From assembly GCF_900474295.1 (NCBI RefSeq), contig NZ_UCOB01000023.1, forward strand, positions 153,252 to 217,251: 64,000 bases of DNA, written 5' to 3'. Shown in pieces: positions 42,623-51,330 of the stretch; the first letter of the stretch is position 1; each line of letters begins with the position of its first letter. The translations under genes were made by a program, and so were the position numbers. The notes below the pieces were generated by a model. That model saw only the letters and a list, made by a program, of their open reading frames with translations, did no database searches and was not told where the DNA came from. The DNA comes from Synechococcus sp. UW140. Its GTDB lineage: Bacteria > Cyanobacteriota > Cyanobacteriia > PCC-6307 > Cyanobiaceae.

Positions 42623-43471
42623 ATGCCCCACCCCTTCAACGCGATGATCACCATCCCTGCTGGGGAGTATCGGGTCGGTTCCGAGTCCTTCTACCCGGAG
42701 GAGTCGCCGATCCGCTCGATTCATCTCGAGGCTTTTGCCATCGATGCTGCTCCAGTCACCAATGCGGAGTATGCGCGCTTCGTTGCCGAGACCGGATATG
42801 TGACGGTCTCGGAGCAACCACCGGATCCCGTGCTCTATCCAAATCTGCCCCCGGAGGAGCAGATCCCAGAATCCGCCGTGTTCATTCCGCCACCGCCATC
42901 GGTGGATCGCAGCCAGCCGATGTCTTGGTGGGCTTTGATCGCCGGTGCGGACTGGTGCCATCCCCAGGGCCCGGACACTGCGATCGACGACCGCATGGAT
43001 CACCCTGTGGTGCATCTCGCCTATGACGATGCCCTCGCTTATGCGCAATGGATGGGGAAACGTCTCCCCACCGCTGATGAATGGGAGGTGGCAGCGCGGG
43101 GAGGACTGGTGGATCAGGATTACGCCTGGGGAGCTGAGATGACTCCCGGCGGCCGTTGGCTTGCCAACGTTTGGCAAGGGCCGTTCCCCTGGAAGAACGA
43201 GCAGACCGATGGATGGTTCTGGACCTCACCGGTGGGCAGTTTCCCCGCCAATGGCTACGGCTTGGTCGACGTGTGTGGCAATGTCTGGGAATGGACTTCC
43301 ACGCTGTTTCCCGTTGCTGATGGTGAGCAGGAACGTCGGATCATCAAGGGTGGATCGTTCCTGTGCGCTGAGAATTATTGCCATCGTTTTCGACCGGCTG
43401 CACTGATGGGGCAGACCGTCGACACGGCCACATGCCATATGGGCTTTCGTTGTGCGTCTGAATCAGCTTGA
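42623..43471 (+). CDS. formylglycine-generating enzyme (sulfatase-modifying factor)
   Basis: 282 residues, starting nine bases after the sulfatase. It has the FGE-sulfatase fold: ITIPAGEYRVGSESFYPEES, VTNAEYARFVAETGYV, HPVVHLAYDDALAYAQWMGK, RLPTADEWEVAARGG, NVWEWTSTLFP. The catalytic cysteine pair is intact as GGSFLCAENYCHRFRPA (C248 and C253, four residues between). It oxidises the sulfatase cysteine to formylglycine with oxygen and copper. The pairing shows the sulfatase is activated aerobically. Confidence 0.93.
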   Translation: MPHPFNAMITIPAGEYRVGSESFYPEESPIRSIHLEAFAIDAAPVTNAEYARFVAETGYVTVSEQPPDPVLYPNLPPEEQIPESAVFIPPPPSVDRSQPMSWWALIAGADWCHPQGPDTAIDDRMDHPVVHLAYDDALAYAQWMGKRLPTADEWEVAARGGLVDQDYAWGAEMTPGGRWLANVWQGPFPWKNEQTDGWFWTSPVGSFPANGYGLVDVCGNVWEWTSTLFPVADGEQERRIIKGGSFLCAENYCHRFRPAALMGQTVDTATCHMGFRCASESA

Positions 43472-43837
43472 TCAGCTTGAGAAGCGATCCCAAACCATCA
43501 AACTGCCCAGAGCAAGATGCATGAGGCCTGCCGGCCAGACCATCAGGCCAGCGGCGATGCCTCGGACGGCAAAGCTGATGAGCACAATGGCCGCCACGCT
43601 GTTGTACATCATCAGCCCTTTCTGGCTCTGATCAGCACAGGAATCACCCCAGCAGGCCACACCAAGCCCCAACAGGGCGAGTCCATACAACTGAGCGACG
43701 TGATCACCTCCTGAACCGAGGGGTGACCCGAACAGAAGTTGCATGACCAGGGCAGGACAGACCACGAGTGCTGCCCCAGTGGCTAGCTCGAGAATGGCAC
43801 CGAGTTTGTACAGGTTGATCCGAGACAGTTTGCTCAT
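43472..43837 (-). CDS. small multi-pass membrane protein
   Basis: 121 residues from the ATG at 43835-43837; a TTG start at 43864 would overlap the next gene. Four hydrophobic stretches (LGAILELATGAALVVCPALV, QLYGLALLGLGVACWG, MYNSVAAIVLISFAVRGIAA, MHLALGSLMVW). It follows the barrel gene on the minus strand and may be co-expressed. No family recognised. Confidence 0.65.
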   Translation of the reverse strand: MSKLSRINLYKLGAILELATGAALVVCPALVMQLLFGSPLGSGGDHVAQLYGLALLGLGVACWGDSCADQSQKGLMMYNSVAAIVLISFAVRGIAAGLMVWPAGLMHLALGSLMVWDRFSS

Positions 43838-43856
43838 GTTGATGGTGAAATTTGGC

Positions 43857-44870
43857 TCAATCAAAGAACAGGCGAAGGCCCAGGTTTAAACCACTTTGCG
43901 TGACTGAATAGGAATTGTCTGTTCCATTGCCGGCGTAATCAATACCCCAGTATTTGTAGGCGAGGGAGAGCTGGGTGGAGTTGCCGATTGTGTAGGCAAT
44001 CCCTGCTTGCGCGGTTCCCGACATGTCTTGTTGGCCGCTGACGCCGAAGCCGGCTGCATCAAGATAAACAAACGCCTGCCACCGGTCATTGAAGGCGTAG
44101 ATCGCATTCATGCCGATGAGGGGACTCACCCAGGTATTGGCAATGGTTTGGCTGGCTGATTGATTGAATTCTCTGCGAAGGTGTTTGTCGAGAAGCACGC
44201 CATCAAAGGTGACCTTATTCGAGAAGTTCACATCCACATCCATGCTGGCATCAACGATCCTTGCCCCTGCTAGCCCGATGAAGGCGAAGTCGCCAGAATC
44301 CATTCGCGGGCTTGGGATTGCACCGCCACGGTAGCGAAGTGCAAGGTCAACAATGGTTTGATTGAAGGTGTTGTCAACGCCGATACTTCCTTCTGATTTG
44401 ACCCTGCGATTTTTGATGAGGTTGGGGAACTGGTCGGAGTACTTTTCGCTATTTCGGATCGGATTGCTCTCCTTCCAGCTGTAGGCAGTTTCAGATGTGT
44501 AAGAGGAGCCATGGTTGACGCCAAGCTGAAAGCCAAAGCGTCCGAATTCAATGCCAGCTCGACCGGTGAAGGCGCCTGTTGTTGGCGTCAGTACATCACG
44601 TAGGCCCTGGGATGCTGTGGGCGCCTGGTTGCCATCGACGGTGATATTGGTTGTGGTATTCCAGGGCAGAAAGCCGTAGAGGTCCACATAGACACGGGTG
44701 TCGTCGTCTTGCTCGCTCTCTTGCTGGTCCTTTGTAACGTCTTCAGACGCCGTCAAGATCACGGGGGCATCGTCCCACTTCTGCTCTTGTGGCTCAGCGA
44801 AGCAGGTTGTCGGATTAGCCAGGGCAAGGGCCATTGACATCGGAAGAGCAATGTTCCGAAGAAGAGTCAT
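43857..44870 (-). CDS. outer-membrane beta-barrel protein
   Basis: 337 residues with signal peptide (MALALANPTTCFAEPQ). An acidic stretch (TASEDVTKDQQESEQDDDT) is followed by about ten amphipathic strands such as YVDLYGFLPWNTTTNITVDG, GRFGFQLGVNHGSS, GDFAFIGLAGARIVDASMDV, ending LNLGLRLFFD. Its family is likely a cyanobacterial outer-membrane protein without known ligand. It converges on the sulfatase/FGE operon, so a link to sulfated substrates is conceivable but not shown. Confidence 0.75.
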   Translation of the reverse strand: MTLLRNIALPMSMALALANPTTCFAEPQEQKWDDAPVILTASEDVTKDQQESEQDDDTRVYVDLYGFLPWNTTTNITVDGNQAPTASQGLRDVLTPTTGAFTGRAGIEFGRFGFQLGVNHGSSYTSETAYSWKESNPIRNSEKYSDQFPNLIKNRRVKSEGSIGVDNTFNQTIVDLALRYRGGAIPSPRMDSGDFAFIGLAGARIVDASMDVDVNFSNKVTFDGVLLDKHLRREFNQSASQTIANTWVSPLIGMNAIYAFNDRWQAFVYLDAAGFGVSGQQDMSGTAQAGIAYTIGNSTQLSLAYKYWGIDYAGNGTDNSYSVTQSGLNLGLRLFFD

Positions 44871-45596
44871 TGGTATGAGTGTGTTCGAGTCGAGAGACTC
44901 ATTGCTTGTCTCCCATTGTCTCTAAACGCTAGGCGAAGAATCCGGAATGTCTATCTAGCTTTGAGGGCTGAATGATTCACTGGCGGTTCTGATCTCAGTG
45001 CAGCTTGGGTTGTTACATTGCCTTTTTTTGATCTGTGCACTTTTCGGATCTTATTGTTGTTTTGGCTCCCTAAAATTTGAGCCCCTTTGTGGTCGATCAG
45101 GGCTAGCAGGCTGCCTTGACGTCAATAGCTGCCTTGCCGTTCATCGCCAAGAGGAAGGCCGCCTCCCCGGGTGGGAAGACGGCCTACGTCGCTCGTTTGT
45201 GCATGATTCAACCCCGTCACTGCAGAAGAGAGAGGAAGGGGCGAAGCGTCTGGCTATGGCGTCCCTGGGGCCATCGTGTCTAGGTGTGCGGCTGATGCGG
45301 CTCCGGGGCACCTGGGGCGGTGCAGTGGAGTGTCCAAAAGGACCAGCCTCACGAATGGGTGACTGTTGGAGCAGGGGCCAGAAAGTCAGTCTGCTTCTTG
45401 AGCTTGCTCAGGTGGAGTGTCGGCTGTCATCAGCTCCTCCGGTCTCGATGCACGTAGTTTTGGTGTCGATGGCTACAAAAGCAATCGGCATTAAGGCGCA
45501 TTGCCTCTAGCTGGAGGCCACCCGAAAGTTGAGCTGATTTGTCTGCTGCAGTGGATCCGCTCGTCAGACTGATTGCGCCTGGTGTTTTGTCTGCCC
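44871..45596. other. long spacer holding repeat A copy 2
   Basis: About 725 bases. Beyond the repeat at 45151-45511 nothing coding was accepted; the long open frame across it (44998-45510) is a by-product of the repeat. Confidence 0.6.
45151..45511 (+). repeat. dispersed non-coding repeat family A, copy 2
   Basis: The closest relative of the copy at 18156-18545. It shares the opening GAAGGCCGCC hairpin, ACGTCGCTCG, CGTCACTGCAGAAGAGAGAG, CTCCGGGGCACCTG, GTTGGAGCAGGGGCC and GTGGAGTGTCGGCTGTCATC. It lacks the inserted stem of copy 1. Confidence 0.9.
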
Positions 45597-45770
45597 ATGT
45601 CCACCGATGGTGACGAGCAGCTCAGTCGCTTACGCACGGTGCTGGAGGTGGCCAGGCGTAATGGCAATCAGCTGTTTATCGAGAACATCGAACGCGAGAT
45701 CAATGCGATCGAAAAGGGTGACCCCTCTCCGATCGTCGAGCAATACCTCGACGAGGCAGAGCGCGGTTGA
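45597..45770 (+). CDS. small conserved hypothetical protein
   Basis: 57 residues, ATG at 45597. MSTDGDEQLSRLRTVLEVAR, then NGNQLFIENIEREINAIEKG and a C-terminal EQYLDEAERG. Soluble, helical and acidic. Unknown function. Confidence 0.65.
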   Translation: MSTDGDEQLSRLRTVLEVARRNGNQLFIENIEREINAIEKGDPSPIVEQYLDEAERG

Positions 45771-45841
45771 CGCTCGGATTGTTTAGTTTTGTAAAAGCGG
45801 TTCTGTTGGCCGCTTTCCGAGTTCTGCGTTTGCCCTTATTG

Positions 45842-45943
45842 ATGACGACGCAACTTCTTCTCGTCACTCTTGGCGCTTTTTCGGCTGCCTGTTTGGCGCT
45901 TTGGACGGTCAGGCTGTCCCGTTCTGACGTGGATGGGATCTGA
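45842..45943 (+). CDS. 33-residue single-helix membrane peptide candidate
   Basis: MTTQLLLVTLGAFSAACLALWTVRLS... gives one helix and ends SRSDVDGI, from an ATG at 45842. No strong ribosome binding site. Could be chance. Confidence 0.35.
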   Translation: MTTQLLLVTLGAFSAACLALWTVRLSRSDVDGI

Positions 45944-46167
45944 TGTCCATCGATACCTGCAGTCGATAACCGCTGTCGAGAACAGTTGTCGAGAACAGCT
46001 GGCCACAAGCGATCGGTCTTGACGCGTTTCTCTGCGACTCCCCCGGTCTCCGATGAACAGATGCAGTCGCTCCGAAGGCTGGCATTGCTGTTCTCAATGT
46101 GGCCTGACTTCCTCAAGCCTGAATTCAGGCGTCTCGATGCAGCCTTGTTTCGTTCTGCTGCGTCTGT

Positions 46168-46953
46168 TCAGCGCTCGGCGACTGTGATGTGTCCGCGTAA
46201 ATACGGAGTCACCTGGCCACTGATCAAGACGCGTTCACCCACCACTCGGCAGGTGAGCCTGCCTCCTCGCTCAGACAACTGGCGTGCCTCAAGTAGCGGT
46301 TTGCCCAGCCGCTCGGCCCAGTAGGGGGCCAGGGCGCAATGGGACGATCCGGTCACCGGGTCTTCATCAATGCCGATCCCTGGAGCAAAGAAGCGACTGA
46401 CGATGTCGACGTTGTCGCCCGGGGCAGTCACGATCACGCCTCGACCTTCGAATGCCGCTAATTGCGGCAGGTCGGGCGATAAGTCGCGGATCTCTGCCTC
46501 GGTGGTGAACACCGCCAGCCAATCCGTGCCCCGTCGCACGTTCAGTGGCTTGGCTCCCAGAGCCTGACTCAGGCCAGCTGGACCGTCACAGGGTTTCGTT
46601 GGCTGCGCAGGACAGTCGAGCGTTAGCTGTTTCCCCTCCCGTTGCACCTGGAGCGCGCCGCTGCGGGTGTCGAAGCGGAGTGTCCTCAAATCGCGCTCTT
46701 GACCGAACACCACGTGCGCTGCCGCCAGGGTGGCGTGGCCGCACAGATCAACTTCGCAGCTAGGCGTGAACCAACGCAGCTGGTACTGGCCTTCTCTTCC
46801 CACTGTGAAGGCTGTTTCGCTGAGGTTGTTTTCTTTCGCGATCGCTTGCATCAACGCATCGGGTAGCCAGCGTTCCAGTACGCAGACTGCTGCGGGGTTG
46901 CCGGTGAAGGCTCCTTCGCTGAAGGCAGCAAGCTGTTCGATTTGGATCTGCAT
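46168..46953 (-). CDS. PhzF family isomerase/epimerase
   Basis: 261 residues. The N-terminal FTGNPAAVCVLERWLPDALM and ENNLSETAFTV (with the catalytic Glu) and RWFTPSCEVDLCGHATLAAA identify the PhzF (DAP-epimerase-like) fold. Later RFFAPGIGIDEDPVTGSSHC is the mirrored second-half motif. Substrate unknown in cyanobacteria. Monocistronic. Confidence 0.9.
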   Translation of the reverse strand: MQIQIEQLAAFSEGAFTGNPAAVCVLERWLPDALMQAIAKENNLSETAFTVGREGQYQLRWFTPSCEVDLCGHATLAAAHVVFGQERDLRTLRFDTRSGALQVQREGKQLTLDCPAQPTKPCDGPAGLSQALGAKPLNVRRGTDWLAVFTTEAEIRDLSPDLPQLAAFEGRGVIVTAPGDNVDIVSRFFAPGIGIDEDPVTGSSHCALAPYWAERLGKPLLEARQLSERGGRLTCRVVGERVLISGQVTPYLRGHITVAER

Positions 46954-47068
46954 TCAGGCCTGAGCGGGGCAAAGGATCCAACGGACTGCTGGATCATGGC
47001 TGAGCCGTTCCGTTGCGCAGACGCGTGCAGGAGGGGGCAGGGGGCTCCCCGACCTAATGGGCATGGCC

Positions 47069-47305
47069 TCATCGAGAGCCCAGGGGCTCGAGCCATTCGC
47101 TCACAAGCCCGGTGCGAGCGACCGAGGCCGGCGGAATGCGGCAGCCGATATTGACTTCACCAGCATCGATGAGGCGGCCGAGGCGGAGCGCTGTGGCTTC
47201 CTCGGTTCGAGTGAACATCGGCTGGTTGGTGGTCAGCCAGCGCATCTCGCCTTCCGTAATCACGCCTGAATAGAGGGACTCAAGAAAAACCTCGCCAACA
47301 GTCAT
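47069..47305 (-). CDS. small conserved hypothetical protein
   Basis: 78 residues, ATG at 47303-47305. TVGEVFLESLYSGVITEGEM, RWLTTNQPMFTRTEEATALR, LGRLIDAGEVNIGCRIP. It resembles a widespread short cyanobacterial protein of unknown role. Its start is eight bases from the palindrome at 47313-47330, shared with the divergent Nif11 gene. Confidence 0.7.
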   Translation of the reverse strand: MTVGEVFLESLYSGVITEGEMRWLTTNQPMFTRTEEATALRLGRLIDAGEVNIGCRIPPASVARTGLVSEWLEPLGSR

Positions 47306-47312
47306 GGGGCTT

Positions 47313-47330
47313 TGTAACGACTTCGTTACA
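47313..47330. promoter_or_regulatory. perfect palindrome in the divergent promoter of 47069 and 47413
   Basis: TGTAACGA-CT-TCGTTACA (8-2-8). The second arm flows into GTTACATT, an HLR1-like block. Operator candidate. Confidence 0.55.
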
Positions 47331-47412
47331 TTCTGGCGTGGATCTTGGCTGGCTGTGGCTTTTGCCTGTAGAGACCTGCTGACGTTGAATCGTTACGAGC
47401 GTCCGGCTGCCG

Positions 47413-47640
47413 ATGGGGACAACGCCATTGCAAGGCTTTCTGAGGCGTCTTGGCAAGGATCCGGTTCTTCAAGTCAAGGTCCAGGCTGCTGCCACCGCAG
47501 ACGAGGTGGCGCTACTCGCCCAGGAATATGGCTATGAGATCTCCGGGAGTGATTTGTTGCAGCTCTCCGGCCAGTCAATGGATGGGGTGCGCATCAGCAG
47601 GATCGACCATCCCGGTGAATACCCAGGGCGCTATTACTGA
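47413..47640 (+). CDS. Nif11-like leader-peptide family protein
   Basis: 75 residues, ATG at 47413. LQGFLRRLGKDPVLQVKVQA, then ATADEVALLAQEYGYEISGS and DLLQLSGQ form a full Nif11 domain (TIGR03798 type), the same fold as leaders of prochlorosins. The tail SMDGVRISRIDHPGEYPGRY has no Cys, Ser/Thr run or double glycine, so it is probably not a lanthipeptide precursor. It has a paralogue at 52750-52965 with a similar tail. Confidence 0.8.
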   Translation: MGTTPLQGFLRRLGKDPVLQVKVQAAATADEVALLAQEYGYEISGSDLLQLSGQSMDGVRISRIDHPGEYPGRYY

Positions 47641-47951
47641 GTGCTGCTCTGATCCAAGCAGGCACGGACGCGTTTGACCGAGAGCCCTGCTTCTGTCGCT
47701 GTGATTCCACTGAGGAGGAGAAGTCCCAGCAGACCGAGCAGCTGATTGTCTGGATCGGTTCCGGCATCTGCATTGGCAGACAAAGCGGCTCCAGCCACAA
47801 ACCAGGCCGTCGCCAGAGCGGAGGTGATCCAATAGGCAGTCCAACGGCGTTGATAGAGGTAGCCGGCGCCCAGCCCAGGCACAACATTCAGGACAACGGC
47901 GACCCAGCCGGCTGAGACGGCGAGCACCTGTTCACGGTTTGGTGGATTCAT
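47634..47951 (-). CDS. small multi-helix membrane protein
   Basis: 105 residues from the ATG at 47949-47951. Helices in SAGWVAVVLNVVPGLGAGYL, WITSALATAWFVAGAALS and LLGLLGLLLLSGITATEAGL. PGLGAGYLYQRRW is typical of TM2-like small membrane domains. Converges on the Nif11 gene, overlapping its last bases. Confidence 0.65.
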   Translation of the reverse strand: MNPPNREQVLAVSAGWVAVVLNVVPGLGAGYLYQRRWTAYWITSALATAWFVAGAALSANADAGTDPDNQLLGLLGLLLLSGITATEAGLSVKRVRACLDQSSTQ

Positions 47952-47988
47952 CACAGCGCGACAACGCTGTTGCACTCTGTCGGATCGA

Positions 47989-48255
47989 TCAACCCCCTGC
48001 GTGGCTGCGACAGCATTCCTCTAATCCGGCGAGGAACTCTGTTTCTGGAGGTGGTTCCTTCAAGCGCGAGGCGCATTGAACGCAGAAGCGGATCCAGGTT
48101 TGGGCTGGGGTGCCTCCCCGTTCCATCACTCGCGCGTAAGCCTCGTCAAAGTCACTGCCCTCGATCAGCTCGCTGCCGATGGCTTGATACAGCTCTTCCA
48201 TGCCGTCGATCTGAGGGTCCGCATACACCGCCCTGATCTGTTGCTGCATCGTCAT
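47989..48255 (-). CDS. small helical hypothetical protein
   Basis: 88 residues from the ATG at 48253-48255. MQQQIRAVYADPQIDGMEEL, IGSELIEGSDFDEAYARVME and CVQCASRLKEPPPETEFLAG. Three cysteines near the C-terminus (CVQC and ECC). Could bind a metal. No family recognised. Confidence 0.6.
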   Translation of the reverse strand: MTMQQQIRAVYADPQIDGMEELYQAIGSELIEGSDFDEAYARVMERGGTPAQTWIRFCVQCASRLKEPPPETEFLAGLEECCRSHAGG

Positions 48256-48329
48256 CTGCGATCGGCTCCTGCCCGTGGCGTCTGGCATCAATCTGTGATT
48301 GGGTAAGGGCAATCTTGAGGTCAGGGGTG

Positions 48330-49052
48330 ATGGCTTGCCTGCGCCGTTGTGCTGTCGCAGCAGGGTTCGGGTGTGCGGTGATTGCTTCGGCGGCTAGCGC
48401 TTGGGCTGATCATTGCGCCATGCGGCCCACTGTCGAGGCTTTGGTGGCCCCCTGGAATGCTGCTGATCAGGAGTTTCTCGCTGGCCGCACCTCGATCGCC
48501 TACTACTTCGAGATGAGCCCCCGGACCTATCGGGTTGTGTATGGCGATCCGCAGGGAACGATTACCGCGCGTTCGCCAACACAGACGTTGCGTGCTGATC
48601 CCTTCTATCGCGATGAAAAAGCGCTGGGGATCAAGTTGATCAAGGCCACGGATCGCCTGATCGCACTCGATTTCCATGAAGTCTCACGGCCAGACGACGC
48701 TTATCTTGTGATCGTTGGTTATTGCGATGCCAATGACCGTAAAGAAGGTGCCGTATCGCAGAATGTGGATGGCACGCAATACATCATGATCCTCAATGGT
48801 TGTCGCGGTATTGCCACCGGCTCGGAAGATCCGGTGTGGTTGTTTTTGCATGAATTCGGCCATGCCCTCGGTCTTGAGCATCCCTTTTCCGATATTGATG
48901 GCGACTGTTTGTTCGATAACCGTCCCTATTCCACCGCTGCAGCCCATGCAGGCCATACGGTGATGGCTTACAAGCCCCGTCCAGGTGGTCCCCCCAGTTT
49001 TTTTACCAATTACGACATCGCCGTTTTACGTCGAATCTGGGGAACTGATTAA
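48330..49052 (+). CDS. secreted metzincin-type zinc metalloprotease
   Basis: 240 residues from the ATG at 48330, with a signal peptide (VAAGFGCAVIASAASAWA) that supports this start. The zinc-binding signature HEFGHALGLEH (HExxHxxGxxH) is intact and the downstream HTVMAYKP supplies the Met-turn, so this is a metzincin of the matrixin/serralysin kind. Four cysteines could form disulfides (DHCAM, GYCDAN, NGCRG, GDCLF). No C-terminal secretion repeats are seen. Probably periplasmic or extracellular. Confidence 0.85.
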   Translation: MACLRRCAVAAGFGCAVIASAASAWADHCAMRPTVEALVAPWNAADQEFLAGRTSIAYYFEMSPRTYRVVYGDPQGTITARSPTQTLRADPFYRDEKALGIKLIKATDRLIALDFHEVSRPDDAYLVIVGYCDANDRKEGAVSQNVDGTQYIMILNGCRGIATGSEDPVWLFLHEFGHALGLEHPFSDIDGDCLFDNRPYSTAAAHAGHTVMAYKPRPGGPPSFFTNYDIAVLRRIWGTD

Positions 49053-49253
49053 TCGTTAACGTGTCTTGATCCGCTAGCCAAAAGGTATGACTGGGGATGC
49101 ACCCAAGCGATCTCGGCATGACCTCAAACGACCATCCCATCACTTGGAATACAAGGTGGTGACATCCGGTTAGAGAGATCTGCCAGATCGATTGCACTTG
49201 CACCGCCCTAGCTGCGCTCGGAGATATTGAGCGAACACTTAGAACCAACAGGC

Positions 49254-50051
49254 TCAATGGTCGTACATGCTGACGTTGTTAGTGGGAAAGCTGAGTTTTT
49301 CTATCAGGTGGGAGGCATGACCAGGATCAGCGTTGCCTCCGACTTCAAGGCCAGGGTGCAGTGATTCGCCAAGACTGTTCATGCCAGCTATTGGAGTGAG
49401 GCATTCCGTCAGGTAGGACGAACCACCAGGAGCAGTGGTGTCTCCGAGCCCACGATCAGGCTTGAATGATTCAACGGCGCTGCCTGGAGCAAAGGTGGCG
49501 GTTCCATTTTGAGTGGCTACAGGTGTCAATGTGCTGGCACCACCGTTGGTCCAGATCTCGATTGCGCGCTCACTGCCTGTGATGGAGTCGCTGCCACCAC
49601 CAGTTGAGAAACGGTTGTGTTCTTGTAGCGACACAATGTTGTTGTTCACCTTGAAAGGAGATGAGTCCTCACCATCAATAAACCTGTCGGTTGGTCGAGG
49701 TACGTCAGCATTCGCTCCATTCTGGCCACTGCCCTGAAACACGTTTGGAACGTGCTGAATATCTGCTTGTCGGTAGTCAACGATTGGATCAGCACCAGCA
49801 CCAGTCTTGAAATGATTGTCGCCAACGATGATGCTGCCTTTGTCGTAAACTCCTTGCGGCTTAAAGACTCCTTCACCGCTGATTGGAGTGGCACCACGTC
49901 CCTTCTCTTTGCTAGCCGTAAACCTGCCGAAGGCTTCTTCTTGTGGTTGGAATGAAAACCAATCGCGGTAGTGAGGCATGGGTCGAAACGGCGGTGGAGG
50001 GTTGTGCCCTTCTGGCTCACACACCATCGCCGTCATTTGAAATCCACTCAT
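49254..50051 (-). CDS. hypothetical protein under a CRP-like site
   Basis: 265 residues from the ATG at 50049-50051, no signal peptide. Long, glycine/asparagine-rich and disordered-looking: GVFKPQGVYDKGSIIVGDNH, FKTGAGADPIVDYRQ, FQGSGQNGANADVP, FSTGGGSDSITGSERA, PGLEVGGNADPGHASHLIEK. Repeating G-x-(D/N) spacing recalls extracellular or calcium-binding chains but no RTX nonapeptide is present. The start lies 21 bases from the palindrome at 50072-50087. No family recognised. Confidence 0.7.
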   Translation of the reverse strand: MSGFQMTAMVCEPEGHNPPPPFRPMPHYRDWFSFQPQEEAFGRFTASKEKGRGATPISGEGVFKPQGVYDKGSIIVGDNHFKTGAGADPIVDYRQADIQHVPNVFQGSGQNGANADVPRPTDRFIDGEDSSPFKVNNNIVSLQEHNRFSTGGGSDSITGSERAIEIWTNGGASTLTPVATQNGTATFAPGSAVESFKPDRGLGDTTAPGGSSYLTECLTPIAGMNSLGESLHPGLEVGGNADPGHASHLIEKLSFPTNNVSMYDH

Positions 50052-50071
50052 TGACCGGGGTCAAAACTTTC

Positions 50072-50087
50072 TGTGATCTTGCTCACA
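50072..50087. promoter_or_regulatory. CRP-like palindrome upstream of 49254-50051
   Basis: TGTGATCTTGCTCACA, an exact TGTGA-N6-TCACA match between the divergent 49254-50051 (minus) and 50228 (plus) genes. Position close to the first start fits repression or proximal activation. Confidence 0.65.
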
Positions 50088-50227
50088 GGTGCCTGCTGGC
50101 CAAGTCCCCGTGTCGCTTCCCGTGATTTCTGGAGTGTCGATCAGTTGTCGCAATTGATCGCAAAGCGACTTGACTATTTTTCTCTGATATCACAGAAACA
50201 CAGCTATCCTTGGCTCAGTCGCGATCA

Positions 50228-50602
50228 ATGGGCATGCATGAGCCCGGCCTCGTTTTTGATTCCGATTTGCTGGCTGGGTTCAATGGCTTGAGCTTTATGC
50301 CAAAGATATGGGCGATGGGAAGCAATAGTCTCAAGCCAGTCCTAAGGCTTTATGGAGATCGTATTGAGTACTGTGGCTCATTTCGGCTGAAAAAGTGTGA
50401 CTACGCAAGCATAGAAAAAGTTGATGTGTTGACCATTCCTTTCACGAAGTCAGTCGTCTTATATTTTAATCACACCCCAAGAACTTTCTCGGGTAACTTT
50501 CGTCGCGATCAAGATCGGGTGGCTTGCTTGAGGTCTTTTTTAGCAAAAGAGTGTCAGCTGACTGAAGAGGCCCTCGTTATTGCGGGTGTGCTAAGAGCGT
50601 AG
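50228..50602 (+). CDS. PH-like hypothetical protein
   Basis: 124 residues from the ATG at 50228; a TTG at 50210 is possible. LKPVLRLYGDRIEYCGSFRL, KKCDYASIEKVDVLTIPFTK and SVVLYFNHTPRTFSGNFRRD look like a PH/GRAM-type strand series (compare 17341-17673). Ends in a helix (RVACLRSFLAKECQL). The sequence is A+T-richer than its neighbours. Confidence 0.55.
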   Translation: MGMHEPGLVFDSDLLAGFNGLSFMPKIWAMGSNSLKPVLRLYGDRIEYCGSFRLKKCDYASIEKVDVLTIPFTKSVVLYFNHTPRTFSGNFRRDQDRVACLRSFLAKECQLTEEALVIAGVLRA

Positions 50603-50800
50603 GTTAATTGCGATGATCAGTCTCAAAAACTAGAGGCACTAGCGGTTGTTCGCTTGTGAGAAAGCCTCGCTAAGGCGTTGGTGCTACCTGATTAAAGTGG
50701 AAAAGATGTAAGCCTAATCAATGTAATAGTGCCAATTTGCTTCAAGACGACCTCTCGATCGTTGATTCATCTCAGTGTAAGACCTTGGACAGGCTCTTCA

Positions 50801-50890
50801 TTATAAAAGGTCTTCGCTGTCGTCATCTCGTTCCCATGCTTGAACTGTCAGCGCCGTAATCACAAAGACAAGGCCAACCAAGGCTTCCAT
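50801..50890 (-). CDS. 29-residue single-helix membrane protein candidate
   Basis: MEALVGLVFVITALTVQAWE... then DDDSEDLL from the ATG at 50888-50890: one helix followed by an acidic tail. The frame stays open upstream with VHAYSSQIFA. Layout resembles photosystem- or cytochrome-associated microproteins. Unassigned. Confidence 0.45.
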   Translation of the reverse strand: MEALVGLVFVITALTVQAWERDDDSEDLL

Positions 50891-51188
50891 GGCAAAAATC
50901 TGACTGCTATAAGCGTGGACCTCAAAGCTTGAGCGTAAGGTAGCTACAACTACTTGTTTGATAAAGATGTGGCTTTACATCGGTAGGTAATACAACATTT
51001 CTCTGCCGATGAGCATATATCCTTACGGTCATTTTAAAAGCTCAAGCTGAAAGATTGAGGCGCTCTGCCCCAGCTTGATGTCATCTGGTAGCTAAGACGG
51101 TGCAGAGAATTCGCTCAGGCAACCAATCGCATCTAGGCCCGCTGAGGCTTTCTGTTCTGACCATCGTTGAGGCCGGCCTATGCCACTC

Positions 51189-51219
51189 AGCACATCATTG
51201 CCATTGGCAATGATGTGCT
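51189..51219. repeat. perfect 14-bp hairpin with 3-base loop
   Basis: AGCACATCATTGCC (51189-51202), loop ATT, then GGCAATGATGTGCT (51206-51219). No T-run follows on either strand. Confidence 0.8.
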
Positions 51220-51330
51220 CCCTTCGGGGCTTGTGTGATTCGGGTCTTGAGGTGACTCACGATGTCACGAGAGCTGACGGCTGTGTTTTAAGCCAAAACA
51301 ACGAGTCACTCACGCCAAGGCTTCTCATAA

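Noticed and set aside
42071..43177. 368-residue minus-strand open frame
   Set aside because: It lies antisense across the sulfatase and formylglycine-generating enzyme genes, which both carry intact catalytic motifs; the antisense translation shows no family feature.
44998..45510. 170-residue plus-strand open frame over repeat A copy 2
   Set aside because: It follows the repeat, has no ribosome binding site, and the equivalent frame is not intact in the other copies.
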